A model generated the notes under the pieces. The model was not told the DNA's origin and made no database searches. It saw nothing but the letters and a program-made list of their open reading frames with translations. Positions 51,535-61,139 of a stretch of DNA of 64,000 nucleotides are shown here, one piece after another. Made by a program: the position numbers and the translations under genes. The first letter of the stretch is position 1, and every line of letters begins with the position of its first letter. This DNA is from Methylobacterium frigidaeris (GTDB lineage Bacteria; Pseudomonadota; Alphaproteobacteria; Rhizobiales; Beijerinckiaceae), in NCBI RefSeq assembly GCF_022179185.1, contig NZ_BPQJ01000026.1, positions 24,954 to 88,953 of the forward strand. Reading direction: 5' to 3'.

Positions 51535-52764
51535 ATGCCGCCAGACGCCTTGAGCCTCCACGTCCCCGAGCCGGCCGTCCGCCCGGGCGGCAATCCGAGC
51601 TTTGCCGATCTCGACATTCCGGACGCCGGCGCGGTCCGCCGGCCGGAGGTCGACGTGGCGGCGGCCGACATCCGCGACCTCGCCTACACGCTGATCCGGG
51701 TGCTCGATTCCGACGGCAAGGCGGTGGGCCCCTGGGCCGGCTCGCTCACCGACGAGGAGATGCTCGCGGGCCTGCGCGACATGATGAAGCTGCGCGCCTT
51801 CGATGCACGCATGCTGATGGCCCAGCGCCAGGGCAAGACCTCGTTCTACATGCAGCATCTCGGCGAGGAGGCGGTGAGCACCGCCTTCCGCCGCGCGCTC
51901 GAACCCGGCGACATGAACTTCCCGACCTATCGCCAGGCGGGCCTGCTCATCGCCGGCGGCTATCCGCTCGTCGACATGATGTGCCAGATCTACTCGAACG
52001 AGAACGATCCGCTGCACGGCCGGCAATTGCCGGTGATGTACTCGGCCAAGGATCACGGCTTCTTCTCGATCTCCGGCAACCTCGCGACGCAGTACATCCA
52101 TGCGGTCGGCTGGGCGATGGCTTCGGCGATCAAGAACGACACGAAGATCGCCGCGGCCTGGATCGGCGACGGCTCGACCGCCGAATCCGACTTCCACGCC
52201 GCTCTCGTCTTCGCCTCGACCTACCGGGCGCCGGTGGTGCTCAACGTCGTCAACAATCAGTGGGCGATCTCGACCTTCCAGGGCTTCGCCCGCGGCGGCT
52301 CCTCGACCTTCGCGGCGCGGGGTCACGGCTTCGGGATTCCGGCGCTCCGGGTCGACGGCAACGACTACCTCGCCGTCCACGCGGTGGCGAAATGGGCGGT
52401 GGAGCGGGCGCGGCGCAACCTCGGGCCCACCATCGTCGAGTACGTCACCTATCGCGCCGGTGCGCACTCGACCTCCGACGATCCCTCGGCCTATCGGCCG
52501 AAGACCGAATTCGACGCCTGGCCCCTCGGCGATCCTGTGGTGCGCCTGAAGAACCACCTGATCGCCCGCGGCGCTTGGTCGGAGGAGCGCCACCGCCAGG
52601 GCGAGGCCGAGATCCTCGACGAGGTCGTGGCGGCGCAGCGCGAGGCCGAGACCCACGGCACCCTGCATGCCGGCGGCAAGCCGTCCCCGCGCGACATGTT
52701 CGAAGGCGTATTCTCGGAGATGCCCCCTCACCTGCGCCGCCAGCGCCAGCAGGCGGGGTACTGA
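51535..52764 (+). CDS. bkdA1: Branched-chain 2-oxoacid dehydrogenase E1 alpha subunit
   Basis: A 409-residue thiamine-diphosphate enzyme subunit. The TPP motif GDGSTAESDFHAALVFAS...NNQW spans about residues 208-242, and MQHLGEEAVSTAFRRAL and DPSAYRPKTEF (phospho-loop serine) are typical of the 2-oxoisovalerate dehydrogenase E1 alpha. Together with E1 beta it decarboxylates the branched 2-oxoacids formed from valine, leucine and isoleucine. It starts the operon; E1 beta overlaps the end by the TGACATG spacing. Confidence 0.94.
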   Translation: MPPDALSLHVPEPAVRPGGNPSFADLDIPDAGAVRRPEVDVAAADIRDLAYTLIRVLDSDGKAVGPWAGSLTDEEMLAGLRDMMKLRAFDARMLMAQRQGKTSFYMQHLGEEAVSTAFRRALEPGDMNFPTYRQAGLLIAGGYPLVDMMCQIYSNENDPLHGRQLPVMYSAKDHGFFSISGNLATQYIHAVGWAMASAIKNDTKIAAAWIGDGSTAESDFHAALVFASTYRAPVVLNVVNNQWAISTFQGFARGGSSTFAARGHGFGIPALRVDGNDYLAVHAVAKWAVERARRNLGPTIVEYVTYRAGAHSTSDDPSAYRPKTEFDAWPLGDPVVRLKNHLIARGAWSEERHRQGEAEILDEVVAAQREAETHGTLHAGGKPSPRDMFEGVFSEMPPHLRRQRQQAGY

Positions 52765-52765
52765 C

Positions 52766-53779
<1,014 letters not shown>

Positions 53780-53782
53780 GTC

Positions 53783-55174
53783 ATGGGCTTTCGCATCGTC
53801 AAGCTGCCCGATATCGGCGAGGGCGTGGCCGAGGCCGAGGTCTCGGCCTGGCACGTCAAGGTCGGCGACGTCGTCCGCGAGGACCAGCCTCTGGCCGACG
53901 TGATGACCGACAAGGCGACGGTGGAGATCCCCTCCCCGGTGAGCGGCACGGTCGCGGCCCTCGGCGCCGAGGCCGGCCAGATGCTGGCGGTCGGCGCCGA
54001 ATTGGTGCGGCTGGAGGTCGAGGGCGGGGATTCCGCGCCTGCTGCGCCTCCGGGATCCGGCGTCGCGGTAGCGCCGGAGGTCGCGAGGGCGCAGGACGCG
54101 GCGGCCGGCAAACCGTCCGCCGCCCTGGTCCCGGCCGCGGACGGCCTGGAGCCAGCACAGCCCGCGCCCACCCCTCCATCCGCCTCAGCGCCGAAGCCAG
54201 CCGAGCTGCCGAAGCCCGCGCCGGCCAAACCCGCGGCGCCCGTTGCCCCGCGCGCCGCTGCGGCAGCGCCCGCTTCCGGCCCGCCCCGCCCGCCCGGCGA
54301 GAAGCCGATCGCCTCGCCAGCCGTGCGCCGGCGGGCGCTGGACGCCGGCATCGACCTGCGCCAGGTCCGCGGCACTGGACCGGCCGGCCGCATCGGCCAC
54401 GACGACCTCGACGCCTTCCTGGATGCGCCGCCCGAGGAGGCCGCGCCGGCGCCCGCCGGCCGGGCACCCCGGACCGCAGTGGAGGAGATCAAGGTCATCG
54501 GCCTGCGCCGGCGCATCGCCCAGCGCATGGCGGATGCGAAACGCCGCGTCGCCCACTTCTCCTACGTCGAGGAGGTGGACGTGACGGCTTTGGAGGAGCT
54601 GCGCGCCAGCCTCAACCAGCGTCACGGCGCGATCCGGCCGAAGCTGACCCTCATCCCGTTCCTGGTCCAGGCCCTGGTGCGCGCCCTGCCGGACTTCCCG
54701 CAGATGAACGCGCATTACGACGACGAGGCGGAGGTGATCCACCGCCATGCCGGCGTGCATGTCGGCATCGCGACCCAGACGCCGTCGGGCCTGATGGTGC
54801 CGGTGCTGCGCCACGCCGAGACCCGCGACCTGTGGAACGCGGCGGCCGAGGTGCGGCGCCTGGCGGAGGCCGCCCGCAACGGGCTCGCCGCCCGCGACGA
54901 GCTCTCCGGCTCCACCATCACCATCACGTCGCTCGGCGCGCTCGGCGGCATCGTGACGACGCCGGTGATCAACCGGCCGGAGGTCGCGATCATCGGCGTC
55001 AACAAGCAGGTGATGCGCCCGGTCTGGCGCGACGGCGCCTTCGTGCCGCGCCTGACGATGAACCTCTCGGCGTCCTTCGACCATCGGGTGGTCGATGGCT
55101 ACGACGCCGCCCTGTTCGTGCAGGCGCTCAAAGCCCTGCTCGAGACGCCCGCGATGCTGTTCATGGAGGCCTGA
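53783..55174 (+). CDS. bkdB: Branched-chain 2-oxoacid dehydrogenase E2 (lipoyl acyltransferase)
   Basis: A 463-residue core protein with one lipoyl domain (Lys44 in DVMTDKATVEIP), a long Ala/Pro linker (about 95-175), a peripheral subunit-binding domain (about 175-215: SPAVRRRALDAGIDLRQVRG) and the acyltransferase domain (about 235-463) with the catalytic His in SFDHRVVDGYDAA. It accepts acyl groups from E1 on lipoyl-lysine and passes them to CoA. The start is three bases after bkdA2. The linker is richer in Ala/Pro than usual. Confidence 0.95.
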   Translation: MGFRIVKLPDIGEGVAEAEVSAWHVKVGDVVREDQPLADVMTDKATVEIPSPVSGTVAALGAEAGQMLAVGAELVRLEVEGGDSAPAAPPGSGVAVAPEVARAQDAAAGKPSAALVPAADGLEPAQPAPTPPSASAPKPAELPKPAPAKPAAPVAPRAAAAAPASGPPRPPGEKPIASPAVRRRALDAGIDLRQVRGTGPAGRIGHDDLDAFLDAPPEEAAPAPAGRAPRTAVEEIKVIGLRRRIAQRMADAKRRVAHFSYVEEVDVTALEELRASLNQRHGAIRPKLTLIPFLVQALVRALPDFPQMNAHYDDEAEVIHRHAGVHVGIATQTPSGLMVPVLRHAETRDLWNAAAEVRRLAEAARNGLAARDELSGSTITITSLGALGGIVTTPVINRPEVAIIGVNKQVMRPVWRDGAFVPRLTMNLSASFDHRVVDGYDAALFVQALKALLETPAMLFMEA

Positions 55175-55175
55175 C

Positions 55176-56570
55176 GTGGGCGAGATCACCACCAAGCTCC
55201 TGGTGCTCGGCGGCGGCCCGGGCGGCTACGTCGCGGGGATCCGCGCCGGCCAGCACGGCATCGACACCGTGCTGGTCGAGGAGAACCGCCTCGGCGGCAC
55301 CTGCCTCAATGTCGGCTGCATCCCCTCGAAGGCGATGATCCACGCGGCCGAGGCCTTCCACGCCGCCGTTCTCCAGGCCGGCGACGCCTCGCCCTTCGGC
55401 CTCTCGGCCGGCCCGCCCACCCTCGACTTCGCCCGCACGATCGCCTGGAAGGATGGGATCGTCGGGCGGCTCAATACCGGGGTGGCGTCGCTCCTGAAGC
55501 GCGGCGGCGTGAAGATCCTGCGCGGGCGGGGTCGGATGGTCGACGGCAAGACCTGCCTCGTCGAGACCGATACCGGCCCCGAGCGGGTGCGGGCCGAGCA
55601 CGTGATCCTCAGCCCCGGCTCGGTCCCGGCGGCGCTCCCGCACCTGCCCTTCGGCGGGCGCGTCATCTCCTCGACCGAGGCCCTGTCGCTGCCCAGGGTC
55701 CCGGCCACGATGGCGGTGGTGGGCGCGGGCTATATCGGCCTCGAACTCGGCACCGCCTTCGCCAAGCTCGGCGCCAAGGTCACGGTGGTCGAGATGGCCG
55801 AGCGGATCCTGCCGGCCTACGACGCCGAGCTGACCCGCCCGGTGGCGCGGCGCCTGGGCGCCCTCGGGATCGATGTTCTGCTCGGCGCCAAGGCGACCGG
55901 CCTGTCCGCTTCGGGCGACGCGCTCGACGTCGACGTCGGCGGCGAGCTCCGAAACATTCCGGCGGAGGTGATCCTGGTCGCGGTCGGGCGCAAGGCCCGC
56001 ACGCACGACCTCGGGCTCGACCGGCTCGACCTCGACATGAGCGGGCCGTTCATCCGCATCGACGAGCGCTGCGCCACCTCAATGCGCAACGTCTGGGCGG
56101 TGGGCGACGTCACCGGCGAGCCGATGCTGGCCCACCGGGCGATGGCGCAGGGGGAGATGGTGGCCGACCTCGTCGCCGGCCGCCGCCGCGCCTTCCACAA
56201 GGTCGCGATTCCCGCAGTCTGCTTCACCGACCCGGAGGTGGTCTCGGCCGGCCTCTCGCCGGACGACGCCCGTACTGCGGGCCACGAGATCCGTACCGCC
56301 CTGTTTCCCTTCGCCGCCAACGGCCGCGCCATGACGCTCGGGGCCGAGGACGGCTTCGTGCGGGTGACGGCGCGGGCCGACAACCACCTTTTGCTCGGCA
56401 TCCAGGCGGTGGGAGCCGGGGTCTCGGAGCTGGCGGCGGGGTTCGGCCTGGCGCTCGAGATGGGGGCCCGGCTGGAGGACATCGCCGGCACGATCCACGC
56501 CCATCCGACCCTCGGCGAGGCTTTTCACGAAGCGAATCTGCGGGCGCTCGGGGAGGCGTTGCACATCTGA
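55176..56570 (+). CDS. lpdA: Dihydrolipoyl dehydrogenase (E3) of the branched-chain complex
   Basis: A 464-residue FAD/NAD disulfide reductase. FAD-binding GGGPGGYVAGIRAGQHG is followed by the redox disulfide GGTCLNVGCIPSKA, the NAD motif VVGAGYIGLELG and the C-terminal His-Glu of HAHPTLGEAF. The start is GTG with GGAGG six bases upstream, one base after the E2 stop. Being in the bkd operon, it probably serves this complex specifically (Lpd-Val type). Confidence 0.94.
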   Translation: MGEITTKLLVLGGGPGGYVAGIRAGQHGIDTVLVEENRLGGTCLNVGCIPSKAMIHAAEAFHAAVLQAGDASPFGLSAGPPTLDFARTIAWKDGIVGRLNTGVASLLKRGGVKILRGRGRMVDGKTCLVETDTGPERVRAEHVILSPGSVPAALPHLPFGGRVISSTEALSLPRVPATMAVVGAGYIGLELGTAFAKLGAKVTVVEMAERILPAYDAELTRPVARRLGALGIDVLLGAKATGLSASGDALDVDVGGELRNIPAEVILVAVGRKARTHDLGLDRLDLDMSGPFIRIDERCATSMRNVWAVGDVTGEPMLAHRAMAQGEMVADLVAGRRRAFHKVAIPAVCFTDPEVVSAGLSPDDARTAGHEIRTALFPFAANGRAMTLGAEDGFVRVTARADNHLLLGIQAVGAGVSELAAGFGLALEMGARLEDIAGTIHAHPTLGEAFHEANLRALGEALHI

Positions 56571-56757
56571 CGCGTCCCGCCGGATCTCTCTCCGGCGGGA
56601 CCCCGCCCGTGGCGACGCCCATCGTCGAAGGACGCGGGCGACGCTCGGACCCTGCCGGCTCGCGGACGGGATCCCGGCGTCCCCGCAGGATCGCCGGCAC
56701 GCGAGGACATGTCCGAGGCCTCGCCCGACGACCGGCCCCTGCCGCCTCGACGGTATG

Positions 56758-57030
56758 TCAATGGCGGCTCGGCTTCGCATCTGCCCGCCTCGTGGCGGCA
56801 GCGTCCGTGCATCGAAGAAAAGCGTCGCAAGTCCTGCTCGATGCTCGCCTCTTGATCCAGTTGTTCCGGCCATTGTCGCGTGTCTGGATCCCGACCGATT
56901 CCGCACATCTCTCGCGCTCTGCACGCGACTGTGCCCAGGCCGGCTGCGTGGCGAGACCGAGCATCGACGCGGTCGTCTCGATGTACAACATCAGCGCCGT
57001 AACCAGCAATATGTTTCTGATTTTTTCCAT
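56758..57030 (-). CDS. Small secreted hypothetical protein
   Basis: A 90-residue protein with a signal peptide (MEKIRNILLVTALMLYIETT, cleavage near QPAWAQ about residue 34). The mature segment has three cysteines (RERCAESV, RTCDAFLRC) and basic residues. GGGAGAAGAC lies directly before the ATG. The AT-rich 5' region (TTTTTTCC on the plus strand at 57021) contrasts with flanking GC content. No family recognised; the coding call rests on the signal peptide and ribosome site. Confidence 0.55.
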   Translation of the reverse strand: MEKIRNILLVTALMLYIETTASMLGLATQPAWAQSRAERERCAESVGIQTRDNGRNNWIKRRASSRTCDAFLRCTDAAATRRADAKPSRH

Positions 57031-57375
57031 GTCTTCTCCCTCGCCTTGACTTCAATGTCGTTACGTCAATCTTATCGAACAGTAATCCCGGATCCTGGCG
57101 CGCAACGAATGCATGCTTGTCGGCACGGTCGCACAGGGGTGAGCCGGCATCCCGTCGACACGCTCCTGCCGGGAGAAGGCTTCTCCTCGACTGGCCTGTC
57201 ACTCGCGGGTGTTCTCATACCCGGACAAGGTACCGCCCCGGCGCCGAGAGACGACCCGGGTCTCGCGGCGATGAGGCGCCGCGGAACCGACTTGCGCTCC
57301 CGGATCAACGGAGTCGGCGAATCGTGGCAGGATGTGCGAGACCATCGCTCGTCCGGGGCCGCGGAGGGACGACGC
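57031..57375. other. Intergenic region, divergent promoters
   Basis: These 345 bases lie between the small secreted gene (minus) and the hypothetical at 57376 (plus). The part next to 57030-57090 is AT-rich (TTGACTTCAATG, TTACGTCAATCTTATCG) and probably contains a promoter. I see no RNA gene or strong hairpin. Confidence 0.45.
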
Positions 57376-57708
57376 GTGAGCGGGAAGAAGCGCCGGGCCA
57401 CGGCCGCGGAGATCCGCGACCGGGCCTTCGGTGACGTGATCGAATGGCTGGAATATCGCGTCGCGATCTGTCGCGACGGGCTAGAGCGCTACACCGCCTC
57501 GCACGGGGCCGACAGCCGGGCCGCCGCGGCGGAGCGCGCCGCGGCGTTCGAGGCCGAGCTGATCCTGCGCGAGATCCGTAAGCTGGCGGGCGAGGCGCCG
57601 CGCGCGAAGGCCTTTCGCGAGGCGGCCGAGGCGCGCCGCCGCTTCGTCGCCGTGCAGCGCGAGCGGGCCGGCGAGTTGGGCGAGGCAGCCGCGCCGGAGG
57701 AGGCCTGA
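57376..57708 (+). CDS. Hypothetical helical protein
   Basis: A 110-residue, strongly charged, mostly helical protein (Ala 25%, Arg and Glu abundant). It begins MSGKKRRATAAEIRDRAFGD and continues with VIEWLEYRVAICRDGLERYT and EAEARRRFVAVQRERAG-like helices; one cysteine. The start is GTG with GGAGGG seven bases upstream. No family recognised. It may be a small coiled-coil scaffold; no neighbour clarifies its role. Confidence 0.65.
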   Translation: MSGKKRRATAAEIRDRAFGDVIEWLEYRVAICRDGLERYTASHGADSRAAAAERAAAFEAELILREIRKLAGEAPRAKAFREAAEARRRFVAVQRERAGELGEAAAPEEA

Positions 57709-57839
57709 CGAATCGGAGGCCGCGCGATGGCGCGGAACACAAAGATTTTTCCGTCTTCGCATTGAATAGATCCTCGGCCGCGTGAAATACTGCGAAGACG
57801 GTTCCGCCTCAGACGGGCCGCGATCCAGGGAGAATCGCC

Positions 57840-58883
57840 ATGACGGGCCGGGGCTCGAAGCGCCTGGGAGAACTCGTTTCCGTGCTCGCCCTCTGCCTCG
57901 CGGCGCAGGGCGCGCGCGCCGAGGTGAAGACCGGGCCCGTGCTGATGCATTGGGGGCCGTGCGAGGCCTCCGGTGCCGTCCCGTATCCGGCCGGCAGTTT
58001 CGGCGACCGCTTCCTGGTGGTCGACGACGAGGACAACACGTTGCGCCTCTACAGGGCCGACGAATCCGGCCCGCCGCTCGCCCTGAAGGGCGGCGACCTC
58101 GACGCGGCGCTCGCGACCGGGACCCGCGAGGAGCCGGCCAAGACCGACCTCGAATCCCTCGCGTGGCTCGGCAGCGATCTGGTGCTGATGGGCTCCCACG
58201 CCCGCGATGCGGAGGGCCGCACCCGCGAGGCCTCGCGCCAGATGCTCGCCCTCACGGTCGGCGGCGACCCCAAGGCGCCTGCGGTGGCGCCGAAGGGCAA
58301 GGCCTTCCCGGGCCTCGCCAAGGCGATCGCCGACCTCGACCCGCGCCTGTCGGAGCGCATCGCGGTCGACCTCGCGACCAAGGCGAACCTGAGCCCCCGG
58401 CGGCGGGGCTTCGCCATCGAGGGCCTGAGCCCGACGCCCGACGGGCGCGGCTTGCTCATCGGCCTGCGCAACCCGCTCAACGCCGACAACGACGCCCTGG
58501 TGGTGCCGTTCGAGAACCCGGCCGAGGTGCTGGCGGGCGGGGCCGCGCCGAAGCTCGCCAAGCCGATCGCCCTCGACCTGAAGGGCCGCGGCCTCCGCGA
58601 GATCGCCTACGCGCCCGGGATCAAGGCGTATTTCCTGGTCGCGGGCGGCTCCGGCAGCGGCGGCGAGGCCCCCGACCTCTACCGCTGGTCCGGCAAGGCC
58701 GGCGAGGCGCCGGCCCGCGTGGCGGGAGTGGCCGAGGCGCTGGCGGCGATCCCCGACTTCCAGCCCGAAGGCCTCATCGTCGCCCCCGACGGCAAGAGGG
58801 TGCAGCTCATCAGCGACGACGCCGACATCTGCCCGGCGCGCAAGCCGCAAGCGTTCCGGAGCGTGGTTCTGGAGCTGGAGTGA
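57840..58883 (+). CDS. DUF3616 secreted protein
   Basis: A 347-residue secreted protein with a signal peptide (about 1-28, ending AQGARAE) and a predicted beta-propeller-like domain. Recurrent phrases such as DRFLVVDDEDNTLRLYR, DLESLAWLGSDLVLMGSH, GFAIEGLSPTPDGRGLLIGL and FQPEGLIVAPDGKRVQLISD match DUF3616, whose members often resemble phytase or lactonase propellers. Function unknown. A 19-bp perfect hairpin follows the gene. Confidence 0.85.
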   Translation: MTGRGSKRLGELVSVLALCLAAQGARAEVKTGPVLMHWGPCEASGAVPYPAGSFGDRFLVVDDEDNTLRLYRADESGPPLALKGGDLDAALATGTREEPAKTDLESLAWLGSDLVLMGSHARDAEGRTREASRQMLALTVGGDPKAPAVAPKGKAFPGLAKAIADLDPRLSERIAVDLATKANLSPRRRGFAIEGLSPTPDGRGLLIGLRNPLNADNDALVVPFENPAEVLAGGAAPKLAKPIALDLKGRGLREIAYAPGIKAYFLVAGGSGSGGEAPDLYRWSGKAGEAPARVAGVAEALAAIPDFQPEGLIVAPDGKRVQLISDDADICPARKPQAFRSVVLELE

Positions 58884-58927
58884 GGGGGAGCGCTTCGGCT
58901 CTTCGATCGGCCGGTCTTGTGATCTCG

Positions 58928-58969
58928 CATCATCCCAGGGCTCGCCGCGAGGCGAGCCCTGGGATGATG
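58928..58969. terminator. Perfect 19-bp stem with GCGA loop
   Basis: CATCATCCCAGGGCTCGCC (58928-58946) pairs without mismatch with 58951-58969 around the stable tetraloop GCGA. It lies 45 bases after the DUF3616 stop. No T-run follows, but the stem is the strongest in the window. Its CATCCCAGGGCTC outer part recalls the family A palindrome, so it may be a diverged member. Confidence 0.65.
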
Positions 58970-59208
58970 TCGTCGAGGTTCAGGACGCGAGACGGACTAC
59001 CGTGCGCGTTTTCAGGATGCCCGATGTCCGGGCCCTCTCGGCGTACTCGTGCACAGAGCCGCTTTCGAGCGAGACTGTGCGATAAAACGCACCAGCGGCA
59101 GAAGATCTCCCCTGGAACGCCCTGGGCGGCATCGGAGCCGCCATCCAGCATGCTCGAATTGTCTGTCCCATCGAGGATGGTTCGACGATTTTGGAGCAGG
59201 CCTGCGAT
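58970..59208. other. Intergenic stretch before family B element
   Basis: This part of the 560-base gap between the DUF3616 and DUF4287 genes shows no credible gene. Sequence near 59030-59100 includes a possible long-range pairing GCGTTTTC (59006) with GATAAAACGC (59081), which might form a weak structure. Otherwise I see nothing. Confidence 0.35.
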
Positions 59209-59310
59209 CTCATACCCTTGCGCCGTCGCATCGGCGCGACGGCGACCGGCGCATCAGCGCCGGCGCCCGTTCGGGCTTGCCTGGCACCTTCGAACGCGTC
59301 CGTTCGAAGG
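59209..59310 (+). repeat. Dispersed ~105-bp intergenic repeat, family B copy 2
   Basis: The best-preserved copy: CTCATACCCTTGCGCCGTCG, then GGCGCATCAGCGCCGGCGCC, then a perfect terminal hairpin CCTTCGAACG-CGTC-CGTTCGAAGG. It matches the minus strand of 8781-8890 and the end of the window. The element lies between DUF3616 and DUF4287 genes. Confidence 0.8.
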
Positions 59311-59443
59311 TGCAGCGATCTCGCACGGCGTAGAGCCGCTGCTGGCATTCGCGCTCCTCCCACCCCGGCCCATCTGCGAAGGTTGCAGCCTCTGCGCTCT
59401 ACGGCGAAGCTGGTGTCGGCTCACTCAGGCGAGAGGTACTTTC

Positions 59444-59656
59444 ATGTCGATGGAATCCGTTAAGGGGCCTGCGTCGTACTTCCCATCGATCGAGAAGAGG
59501 TATGGGCGTCCTATCGAGGAATGGCAGCAACTGGTACGAGACCGACTTCCCGCGAAACACATGGATCTGGTTTCCATGTTGAAAGATGAACATGGGATGG
59601 GTCACGGCCACGCCAATGCGATCGTCGCCCACGTGCTGTCCAAGCAGAAAGGATAG
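59444..59656 (+). CDS. DUF4287 small protein
   Basis: A 70-residue protein. PASYFPSIEKRYGRPIEEWQ and LVSMLKDEHGMGHGHANAIVAH are the conserved halves of DUF4287, short helical proteins found in proteobacteria and actinobacteria. GAGAGG seven bases before ATG supports the start. Function unknown; some members are fused to longer stress proteins. It stands alone between a family B repeat and a decayed carotenoid gene. Confidence 0.82.
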   Translation: MSMESVKGPASYFPSIEKRYGRPIEEWQQLVRDRLPAKHMDLVSMLKDEHGMGHGHANAIVAHVLSKQKG

Positions 59657-59979
59657 TCGATCTCTGGTGCTGACGCGACGCGGCAGCTCCCGATCCCCAA
59701 AAATCTTGCCAATATCGAGCGGAGGGAGCGTCGAGCGCAGCCTCGACGGATCCCAGGCTCGGCTGCGCGTCTCCGGCGGACATTCGTGCGGTGGCGATCG
59801 CCGGGTGAGCCGACCGTCCTTTGCTGCATGACCACGGCCGAGGCGCTCTCACGCATCCCGGCCTCGGCTCCCCCCTTCGTCGCCTGTCCCTTCGCAGTAC
59901 CCAGAGCTGCCAGACACCGAAGGGCCTGGCACCGCCCCGAAGACCAGCCCGACATCGCAGAGCGCGAACAGCGTCTCGG
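59657..59979. other. Intergenic region with no recognisable gene
   Basis: Across 323 bases, open frames in both directions have the composition of non-coding GC-rich DNA. A possible remnant of coding sequence (minus frame near 59935-59979, reading LVTETLFALCDVGLVF) directly follows the crtB-like fragment, but it matches nothing I know. Confidence 0.35.
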
Positions 59980-60510
59980 TCACGAGGAGGCCGCGCCGCC
60001 GAGGCGTTCGCGCTCGCGCAGGGTCTCGATGAGGTCAAGCACGCGCACGACCTGCGCGCCGAGATTCCACCAGGCCAGCCGCGTCACGGCGGGGGTCAAG
60101 GGCATCGTCGCGACCGCCTCGACCAGGAAGGCGGCCTCCGGCAGGGCCGGCCGGTCGGCGCGGCGGTTCGATGGCGTGAGGATTGCCCGGGCGAGGAGCC
60201 GCGCCTTGCGGGCGCCCGGGACCCGGGCCCGGCGGGTGACCGGATCGAGACCGGAGCGGGCGAGGTCGCGGCCGATCTCGGCATAGATCAGCCCGGCGGC
60301 GCGCACTGCCGGGCGGCAGGCGGGCGGCAGCATCGCAATGCCGGATTCGGCCCGGGCATAGAGGAGGTCGGCGGCCGCGAGCAGGCGGGCCACGACGGCG
60401 GCGAGGGCCGGGCTCGGCTCCGGCCGGGCCAGGAAGGCGTCCGGGTCGAGCCCGGCCTCGCGCAGCCAGGATTCGGGCAGGTAGAGGCGCCCGCTTCGTC
60501 GCGGGCGGCG
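59980..60510 (-). pseudogene. crtB: Truncated phytoene synthase (crtB-like) remnant
   Basis: On the minus strand about 170 codons read as the C-terminal part of a squalene/phytoene synthase: GRLYLPESWLREAGLDPDAF, ARLLAAADLLYARAESGIAM, RAAGLIYAEIGRDLARSG and RARVPGARKARLLARA. CrtB makes phytoene from geranylgeranyl diphosphate, the first step to carotenoids. The N-terminal half with both DxxxD motifs is absent: just upstream (around 60490-60530) the sequence becomes the 5' end of the divergent hydroxylase-like gene, and the frame is broken there. It looks like a gene fragment left at a rearrangement end. Confidence 0.75.
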
Positions 60511-60527
60511 ACGGCGTCGGCCTGCCG

Positions 60528-61139
60528 ATGGTCTGGTCGCCGGGGCTCGACCTCGAGGCGGTCCCGGAATCCCTGCGCCTGCCGCTCGCCTTCGACGCCG
60601 CGGCGATGGCGGCGGAGTGCGCGGCGCTGGCGGGCGGCGACTGGATCGACCACTTCGTCCGGTCGAACTACGACGGCGACTGGAGCGTGATCCCGCTGCG
60701 GGCCAAGGCCGACGCGCGGCACCCCGTGATGATGATCCAGTCCGACCCGGTGGCGCGCGACTACGTCGACACGCCGTTCCTCGCGGCCTGCCCGGCGATC
60801 CGCGCCGCGCTCGCGCAGTTCGGCTGCCCGCTCCTCAGCGTGAGGCTGATGCGCCTCGGGCCGGGCTCGCGGATCAAGGAGCACCGCGACCACGACCTCA
60901 GCTTCGAGGAGGGCGCCGTGCGCCTGCACGTGCCGCTGGTCACCCATGACGGCGTCGTCTTCACCCTGAACCGCCGCCGCGTCGTGATGGCGGCGGGCTC
61001 GTGCTGGTACCTGCGCCTGTCCGATCCGCACGCGGTCGAGAATCCCGGGCCGGGGGAGCGCGTGCATCTCGTGGTCGATGCCCAGGTCACCCCCGCGCTC
61101 GCGGCCCTGTTCGCCACCGCCCTGGAGGCGGCGGCGTGA
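60528..61139 (+). CDS. Aspartyl/asparaginyl beta-hydroxylase-like dioxygenase
   Basis: A 203-residue non-heme iron, 2-oxoglutarate-dependent dioxygenase of the Asp_Arg_Hydrox (PF05118) type. The metal-binding HxD lies in RIKEHRDHDLSFEEGAV and the distal His in RVHLVVDAQ or SDPHAVENPG; VMMIQSDPVARDYVDTP and RLGPGSRIKEH are characteristic. Members hydroxylate Asp/Asn or related residues in peptides and free amino acids. Its GTGA stop/start overlap with the sulfotransferase gene shows co-translation. No ribosome site is obvious before ATG 60528, and the 5' end adjoins the broken crtB, so the N-terminus may be rearranged. Confidence 0.85.
   Translation: MVWSPGLDLEAVPESLRLPLAFDAAAMAAECAALAGGDWIDHFVRSNYDGDWSVIPLRAKADARHPVMMIQSDPVARDYVDTPFLAACPAIRAALAQFGCPLLSVRLMRLGPGSRIKEHRDHDLSFEEGAVRLHVPLVTHDGVVFTLNRRRVVMAAGSCWYLRLSDPHAVENPGPGERVHLVVDAQVTPALAALFATALEAAA

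Noticed and set aside
60288..61067. Minus-strand open frame opposite the hydroxylase gene continuing into crtB
   Set aside because: It follows a different frame from the crtB-like fragment and is antisense to the dioxygenase; not a rescued full-length phytoene synthase.
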